Part shown: positions 60,014-64,000 of the stretch, one piece after another
How positions within the stretch are numbered: position 1 is the first letter of the stretch
Layout of the letters: each line of letters opens with the position of its first letter
Assembly: GCF_019890725.1 (NCBI RefSeq)
Contig: NZ_JAINZZ010000029.1
Coordinates: 1-64,000 of the forward strand
Direction: 5' to 3'
Length of the DNA: 64,000 bases
Source of the DNA: Actinacidiphila acidipaludis
Lineage (GTDB): Bacteria; Actinomycetota; Actinomycetes; Streptomycetales; Streptomycetaceae
The notes under the pieces: model-generated
The model's input: the letters and a program-made list of their open reading frames with translations, nothing else
Database searches by the model: none
What the model was told of the DNA's origin: nothing
Made by a program: the position numbers and the translations under genes

Positions 60014-61531
60014 TCACCGCACCCCCGTTCCCGGGGCGAGCAGCCGTGCCGCGTGGTGGACGAGCAGGGCCCGGAAGACCTGGTCGGCGGCCAGGTCGGC
60101 CGGGAAGACGGAACGCACGCCGAGCAGCCGGTCCACCAGCTGTCCTGCGTTCCCGAAGTCGGCGACAGCACGGGCCAGTTCGTCGGCACGCGGGTCGCTG
60201 AGCGGCAACGACCGGCCGCGGGCATCGGTGTGCCGGCCCACGAACACCATCCAGGCCGCCACCGCGAACGCGGCCCAGTACGGCTCCGCGCCCGCCGCCA
60301 GGCGTTCGCGCACGGTGCCGAGCAACCGCACGGGCAGCTTCACCGAACCGTCCGCGGCCACCTGCACGGTGGTGTGCCCGAGCGCCGGGTCGGCGAACCG
60401 GCGCAGCACGCCCGCACGGTAGCCGGGCAGGTCGAGGCCGTCCGGGGCGTCCAGCGTGGGCGAGGCGTCGGCCTCCATCAACCCGGCCGCCGCCGTAGCC
60501 AGTTCGTCATCGGCCATCGCTTCGGCGATCGTGCGGTGGCCGGCCAGCGCCCCGGCATAGGCGAGCAGCGAGTGCGCGGCGTTGAGCAGCCGCAGCTTCG
60601 CGGACTCGTACGGAGCCACGTCGGCGGTGAGCACCGCCCCGGCCTGTTCCCATGGCGGCCTGCCCGCGGCGAAGTCGTCCTCGACCACCCACTGCCGGTA
60701 CGGCTCCGCGGCGACGCATCCCGCGTCGCGGACGCCCAGCAGCATGGCGGCTTCGGCGCGGTCGGCGTCGGTGGCGGCCGGCACGATCCGGTCCACCACC
60801 GAGGAGGGGAACGCCACCTGCTCCTCGATCCAGCCGGCCAGGCCGTCGCCGTCCGGCAGCGCGGCGCAGAAGTCCTGCAGCAGGCCCCGCAGCACCCGGC
60901 CGTTGGCCGGCAGGTTGTCGCAGGGCAGCACGCTCAGCGGTCCCGCGTCCCGCCGGCGCCGCTCGGCCATCGCCGCGGCGAGCTGCCCGATGGTGGTGCG
61001 CGGCCTGAGCCCGCTGCCGGCTCGCGGCCGGTGCGCGGGTGCGGATCGTGCGGCCATCGCCGCCACATCCGCGGCCACCGCGGGATCGGCCAGGTCCAGC
61101 CGTCCGTCCGGGCCGCGGCGGTACCCCTTCTCGGTAACGGTGAGCGTGACCAGCCGGACCCGCGGGTCCGCGATCCGGCCGGCGGGCCCCAGCGGATCGT
61201 GCGGCCCGGAGCGGACCTCCCGCAGCGTGCCCGCCACCCGCGCGGGTCCGGCGCCCGCGCCGCGTTCCAGCACGCAGTACAGCCCGTCCTGCGGCCCGAG
61301 CGCCTGCAGCACGTCGTCCGAGCGCTGGGTGAACGCGCAGATTCCCCAGTCCGGTCCGCCGGCCCCGCCGTCGAGGCAGTCCTCGGTGTAGAGCGCCTGG
61401 TGGGCGCGGTGGAAGGCGCCCACCCCCAAGTGCACGATGGCGACGCCGAGTTCGCCGACGTCATAGCGCGGCAGCACGACGCCGGACCGGGCGGCCAGCC
61501 GGGGGAGCGCCGTCAGGGAGAGCCGGTTCAC
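60014..61531 (-). CDS. mannitol dehydrogenase family oxidoreductase (fructuronate reductase-like)
   Basis: The 505-aa length fits the polyol-specific long-chain dehydrogenase family. VAIVHLGVGAFHRAHQALYT is the Rossmann entry (GxGxFxRxH). VTLTVTEKGYRR, LPCDNLPANG and the catalytic helix YESAKLRLLNAAHSLLAYAG with Lys, Asn and His are all present. In UxuB-like enzymes the reaction is NAD-linked D-fructuronate to D-mannonate. The GTG start overlaps the stop of the upstream dehydratase gene (GTGA), consistent with consecutive steps of one pathway. Confidence 0.92.
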   Translation of the reverse strand: MNRLSLTALPRLAARSGVVLPRYDVGELGVAIVHLGVGAFHRAHQALYTEDCLDGGAGGPDWGICAFTQRSDDVLQALGPQDGLYCVLERGAGAGPARVAGTLREVRSGPHDPLGPAGRIADPRVRLVTLTVTEKGYRRGPDGRLDLADPAVAADVAAMAARSAPAHRPRAGSGLRPRTTIGQLAAAMAERRRRDAGPLSVLPCDNLPANGRVLRGLLQDFCAALPDGDGLAGWIEEQVAFPSSVVDRIVPAATDADRAEAAMLLGVRDAGCVAAEPYRQWVVEDDFAAGRPPWEQAGAVLTADVAPYESAKLRLLNAAHSLLAYAGALAGHRTIAEAMADDELATAAAGLMEADASPTLDAPDGLDLPGYRAGVLRRFADPALGHTTVQVAADGSVKLPVRLLGTVRERLAAGAEPYWAAFAVAAWMVFVGRHTDARGRSLPLSDPRADELARAVADFGNAGQLVDRLLGVRSVFPADLAADQVFRALLVHHAARLLAPGTGVR

Positions 61532-62736
61532 CAGCTGTGCACCGTTCCGTCCTGCAGCCGGTTCACGGGGAGTTGGGCCGGCTGGTAGGGGTACTGCGCC
61601 GCGAGGTCCTCGTCGATGTCGACGCCGAGGCCCGGCCGCTCACCCGGGTGCAGCATGCCGTCCTCGAAACGGTAGTCGTGCGGGAACACCGCGTCGGTCT
61701 CGGGGGTGTGCCGCATGTACTCCTGGAGGCCGAAGTTGGGGATGCTGATGTCCAGGTGCAGCGCCGCGGCCATGCACACCGGCGACAGGTCGGTGGCGCC
61801 GTGGGAGCCGCTGCGCACGTGGTGGAGCGCCGCCAGGTCGAAGATGCGGCGCAGATGGCTGATGCCGCCGGCGTGCACCACCGTGGTGCGGATGTAGTCG
61901 ATCAACTGCTCCTGGATCAACTGCCGGCAGTCCCAGATGCTGTTGAACACCTCGCCCACCGCCAGCGGTGTCGTGGTGTGCTGCCGGATCAGCCGGAAGC
62001 CCTCCTGGAGTTCCGCGGGCACCGGGTCCTCCATCCAGGTCAGCGCGTACGGCTCCAGGCTCGCGCCCAGCCGTGCCGCCTCGATCGGGGTGAGCCGGTG
62101 GTGCACGTCGTGCAGCAGTTGCAGGTGCGGTCCGAACTCCTCGCGCACCCGCCGGAACACCTCCGGCACATGGCTGAGGTAGTGCGGCGTCGACCAGGCG
62201 GTCTCGGTCGGCAGCGCGGCGTCCGCCGGTTCGTAGAACAGCTTGTCCTTGCCCACGCCGTACGTGGCGTCCAGGCCGGGAACCCCGGTCTGCACCCGCA
62301 CCGCCCGGTAGCCGAGTTCGGTGTAGCGCCCCACCTCCGTCAGCACCTCGTCGACGGTCTCGGCGTTCGCGTGTCCGTAGACGGTGACGCCGTCCCGGGA
62401 ACGGCCGCCGAGGAGCTGGTAGACCGGGAGCCCGGCGGCCTTGCCCTTGATGTCCCACAGCGCGGTGTCCACGGCCGCGATCGCCGTCATGGTCACCGGG
62501 CCGCGCCGCCAGTAGGCGCCCTTGTAGAGGTACTGCCAGGTGTCCTCGATCCGGGCCGCGTCCCGGCCGATCAGCGCCGGGACGACGTGCTCGGTGAGAT
62601 ACGACGCGACGGCCAGTTCGCGGCCGTTGAGCGTGGCGTCGCCGACGCCGGTGAGGCCGTCGTCCGTGGTGATCTTCAGGGTGACGAAGTTGCGGCCCGG
62701 GCAGGTGACGACGACCCGGGCATCGGCGATCTTCAC
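61528..62736 (-). CDS. enolase-superfamily mannonate dehydratase-like protein (ManD/RspA type)
   Basis: The 402-aa protein has the enolase-superfamily capping domain and barrel. Predicted metal ligands are the Asp of LLHDVHHRLTP, the Glu of TWMEDPVPAE and the Glu of LAVGEVFNSIW. The His in DVHHR is typical of ManD-type D-mannonate dehydratases. AAVDTALWDIKGKAAGLPVY is the family signature. GTG at 62736 follows aggag. ManD proteins dehydrate D-mannonate to 2-keto-3-deoxygluconate; low-activity paralogues act on other sugar acids. It forms an operon with the mannitol-type dehydrogenase. Confidence 0.92.
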   Translation of the reverse strand: MKIADARVVVTCPGRNFVTLKITTDDGLTGVGDATLNGRELAVASYLTEHVVPALIGRDAARIEDTWQYLYKGAYWRRGPVTMTAIAAVDTALWDIKGKAAGLPVYQLLGGRSRDGVTVYGHANAETVDEVLTEVGRYTELGYRAVRVQTGVPGLDATYGVGKDKLFYEPADAALPTETAWSTPHYLSHVPEVFRRVREEFGPHLQLLHDVHHRLTPIEAARLGASLEPYALTWMEDPVPAELQEGFRLIRQHTTTPLAVGEVFNSIWDCRQLIQEQLIDYIRTTVVHAGGISHLRRIFDLAALHHVRSGSHGATDLSPVCMAAALHLDISIPNFGLQEYMRHTPETDAVFPHDYRFEDGMLHPGERPGLGVDIDEDLAAQYPYQPAQLPVNRLQDGTVHSW

Positions 62737-62903
62737 AAGGGCTCCTGGGAAGTGGGGTGGGAGGGGCGGTCGGCGGGAACGGACGCCGGACGGTGTGCGG
62801 GCGGCCGGTCCTCGCCCACAGCGGCGCCCGGAGGGGCACGGTGCGTCGGCGCGGCGGACCGCTTCGGGGAGGCGGCGGACTCCTTTCACGAGGGGGGTGC
62901 CCA

Positions 62904-63929
62904 CTACGGCAGGGTCGTCCAGCCGCAGCGCAGCCGCCAGTGCCGGCCGGACCGCAGGTGCGCGGTGATCGCCCGCTGCAGGGTGCTGTCCTGCGGCAGA
63001 CGGTCGAGATCGGGCCGGTGGTCCGTACCGTCCGGGCCTCGGACGCCGGGCGGGCCGGAGGTCCCGGGCGGCAGGTGGAAGACGAACCCCAGGACGTCGT
63101 CGTCGCAGTCGGCGTGGGCGCCGAAGAGCCGGTGGCGCCGCTGGAAGCGGATGATGTTCGAGGCCGGCGGGAGGTACGCGGCCAACTGGTCGTCCAGCAG
63201 CCAGGAGCGGCAGGTGGCGTAGGCGTACCGCTCGGCAGGGAAGTGGCGGGCGAAGAACGTGCGGGCGCGGCCGTAGGAGTCGGCGCACGCCTCGGGGGTC
63301 AGCGGACCGTCACCGGGCACGTGCACCTCCAGCACCGGCTCGCCGTCCGCGGGCCCACCGCCGTCCGGCGTGCCGCCGTAGCCGGCCGCGTCCAGCCGGG
63401 CCCGGTCGAACTGCAGCCGGCCGAGGCGGAAGAGGGTGCCGCGGAAGTGCCGGACCAGCCAGGCCTGCCGGTCGAAACCGCCGAGGCCGTGCGCCAGCCG
63501 GTACAGCCGCAGCTTCTCGCCGAGGTCGGCGAACGTGGCCCGGGTGACGTCTTCGGGGACGCCGAGCCGGCGGTGCGCGTCCAGGGCGTCCGGCAGCGCG
63601 GTCAGATACACGTGGACGTAGAAGTAGCGGCCCGCCGGTCCGAGTGCCGCGGGGGCGTTCGGCCAGTGGACGGGTGTGCCGGGCGCGGCTGCCAGCGTCG
63701 CGCGGCAGCGGGTGAGCGCCCGCCACAGCGCGGGATCGGCCGCGGGCCCGGGCATGGTGGCCGCGACGGCCTCCCGGTCGGCGTCGGGCACCGCCAGCAG
63801 GTCCAGTCGCGCGGCCAGTTCGGCGGGGGAGAGCACGTGCGGCGCCGGCCGGATCGACGGGCCGTCAGGAGCCTCCAGTTCGGCCAGCCAGCGCTGGGCC
63901 TCGGGAGCCGTCGCCCCGGTCCCGGTCAT
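62904..63929 (-). CDS. acyltransferase domain protein with GNAT_C-like C-terminus
   Basis: The 341-aa protein is of the type annotated as acyltransferase domain-containing protein with NAT_N and GNAT_C domains. The recognisable C-terminal sequence is CRSWLLDDQLAAYLPPASNI then IRFQRRHRLF, with DDDVLGFVFHLP afterwards. The N-terminal half is helical (AELAARLDLLAVPDADREAV, LGEKLRLYRLAHGLGGFDRQ). In actinobacteria such genes often sit beside glycosidase or sugar catabolism genes, as here. ATG follows gggaggc and overlaps the stop of the next upstream gene. Confidence 0.82.
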   Translation of the reverse strand: MTGTGATAPEAQRWLAELEAPDGPSIRPAPHVLSPAELAARLDLLAVPDADREAVAATMPGPAADPALWRALTRCRATLAAAPGTPVHWPNAPAALGPAGRYFYVHVYLTALPDALDAHRRLGVPEDVTRATFADLGEKLRLYRLAHGLGGFDRQAWLVRHFRGTLFRLGRLQFDRARLDAAGYGGTPDGGGPADGEPVLEVHVPGDGPLTPEACADSYGRARTFFARHFPAERYAYATCRSWLLDDQLAAYLPPASNIIRFQRRHRLFGAHADCDDDVLGFVFHLPPGTSGPPGVRGPDGTDHRPDLDRLPQDSTLQRAITAHLRSGRHWRLRCGWTTLP

Positions 63930-64000
63930 CGGGGTGCCTCCCCGCGGGCGCCGGCATCCGAAGGGCGCCCGCTCGCAGGGGAGTTGCCCGTTCCGGCGTC
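63926..64000 (-). CDS. C-terminal end of an upstream gene, cut by the window edge
   Basis: In frame from the window edge, the minus strand codes 24 residues ending SDAGARGEAPR and a TGA at 63928-63926. The TGA overlaps the ATG of the acyltransferase gene (ATGA), as expected for a co-operonic partner. The tail is low-complexity and gives no family. The gene start lies outside the window. Confidence 0.4.
   Translation of the reverse strand, partial: DAGTGNSPASGRPSDAGARGEAPR

Overview
The window looks like a stretch of a Streptomyces chromosome (or a very close actinomycete). The reasons are very high GC with GC-rich third codon positions, frequent GTG starts, many gene overlaps of the ATGA/GTGA type, two rare TTA leucine codons (one in a large LuxR regulator, one in a BrkB-like membrane protein), a C-terminal LAATG sortase signal, an SsgA-like relic, and the intergenic repeat type around 'gcgcagttccccgcgcccctg' that is common in this genus. 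I see no rRNA, tRNA, insertion sequence, prophage or CRISPR array. No antibiotic megasynthase is present, but there is a compact carrier-protein gene set. The content reads as accessory or chromosome-arm material: regulators, secreted enzymes, transport and redox enzymes.

Layout. 0-4.4 kb: a TetR/SDR pair, then a MarR-controlled quinone reductase and Old Yellow Enzyme operon. 4.4-7.7 kb (minus): a GtrA/PIG-V-like fusion glycosyltransferase behind a 22-codon leader, and a ThiF/E1-like adenylyltransferase coupled to an unlisted 59-aa acidic protein. 7.9-9.5 kb: a divergent TetR/SDR pair around a 19-bp inverted repeat. 9.8-13.8 kb: a Tat-exported glycoside-hydrolase-like protein, a sortase-anchored surface protein and an aldo/keto reductase. 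13.9-14.6 kb: a gene-free ~640-bp imperfect palindrome. 14.8-20.5 kb: a multidomain PP2C phosphatase/anti-sigma-like sensor overlapping a complete sugar ABC importer. 20.7-24.1 kb: a small protein, an SDR with a second SDR's C-terminal scrap, a frameshifted SsgA-like relic, and a metallo-hydrolase/MarR pair. 24.2-28.7 kb: a TTA-containing LuxR ATPase regulator, a lipoprotein and a DUF1707-FHA protein. 28.9-32.4 kb: secreted GH43 and esterase. 32.6-35.6 kb: WYL regulator, MFS exporter and SH3-like secreted protein. 35.8-40.3 kb: BrkB-like membrane protein, phospholipase D and secreted phosphoesterase. 40.6-44.5 kb: ABC exporter with its two-component system.

44.5-49.3 kb (minus) is the most interesting part. 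It is a four-gene operon: aryl-carrier-like protein, KAS-III-like acyltransferase, stand-alone adenylation enzyme, and a methyltransferase that looks excised from an interrupted NRPS adenylation domain. It should build or transfer a small carrier-bound acyl or aminoacyl unit; the product is unknown.

49.5-56.8 kb returns to redox enzymes with their own regulators: OYE-SDR-NTF2 with a divergent MarR, then XRE with SDR-SDR-tautomerase. 56.9-64 kb holds a membrane-anchored hypothetical, an S9 peptidase, a NUDIX protein, and a hexuronate-type operon (enolase-superfamily dehydratase, mannitol-type dehydrogenase, GNAT_C acyltransferase). A recurring theme is one regulator, its dyad operator, and a set of small NAD(P)H or flavin reductases, which suggests several parallel responses to reactive or electrophilic compounds.
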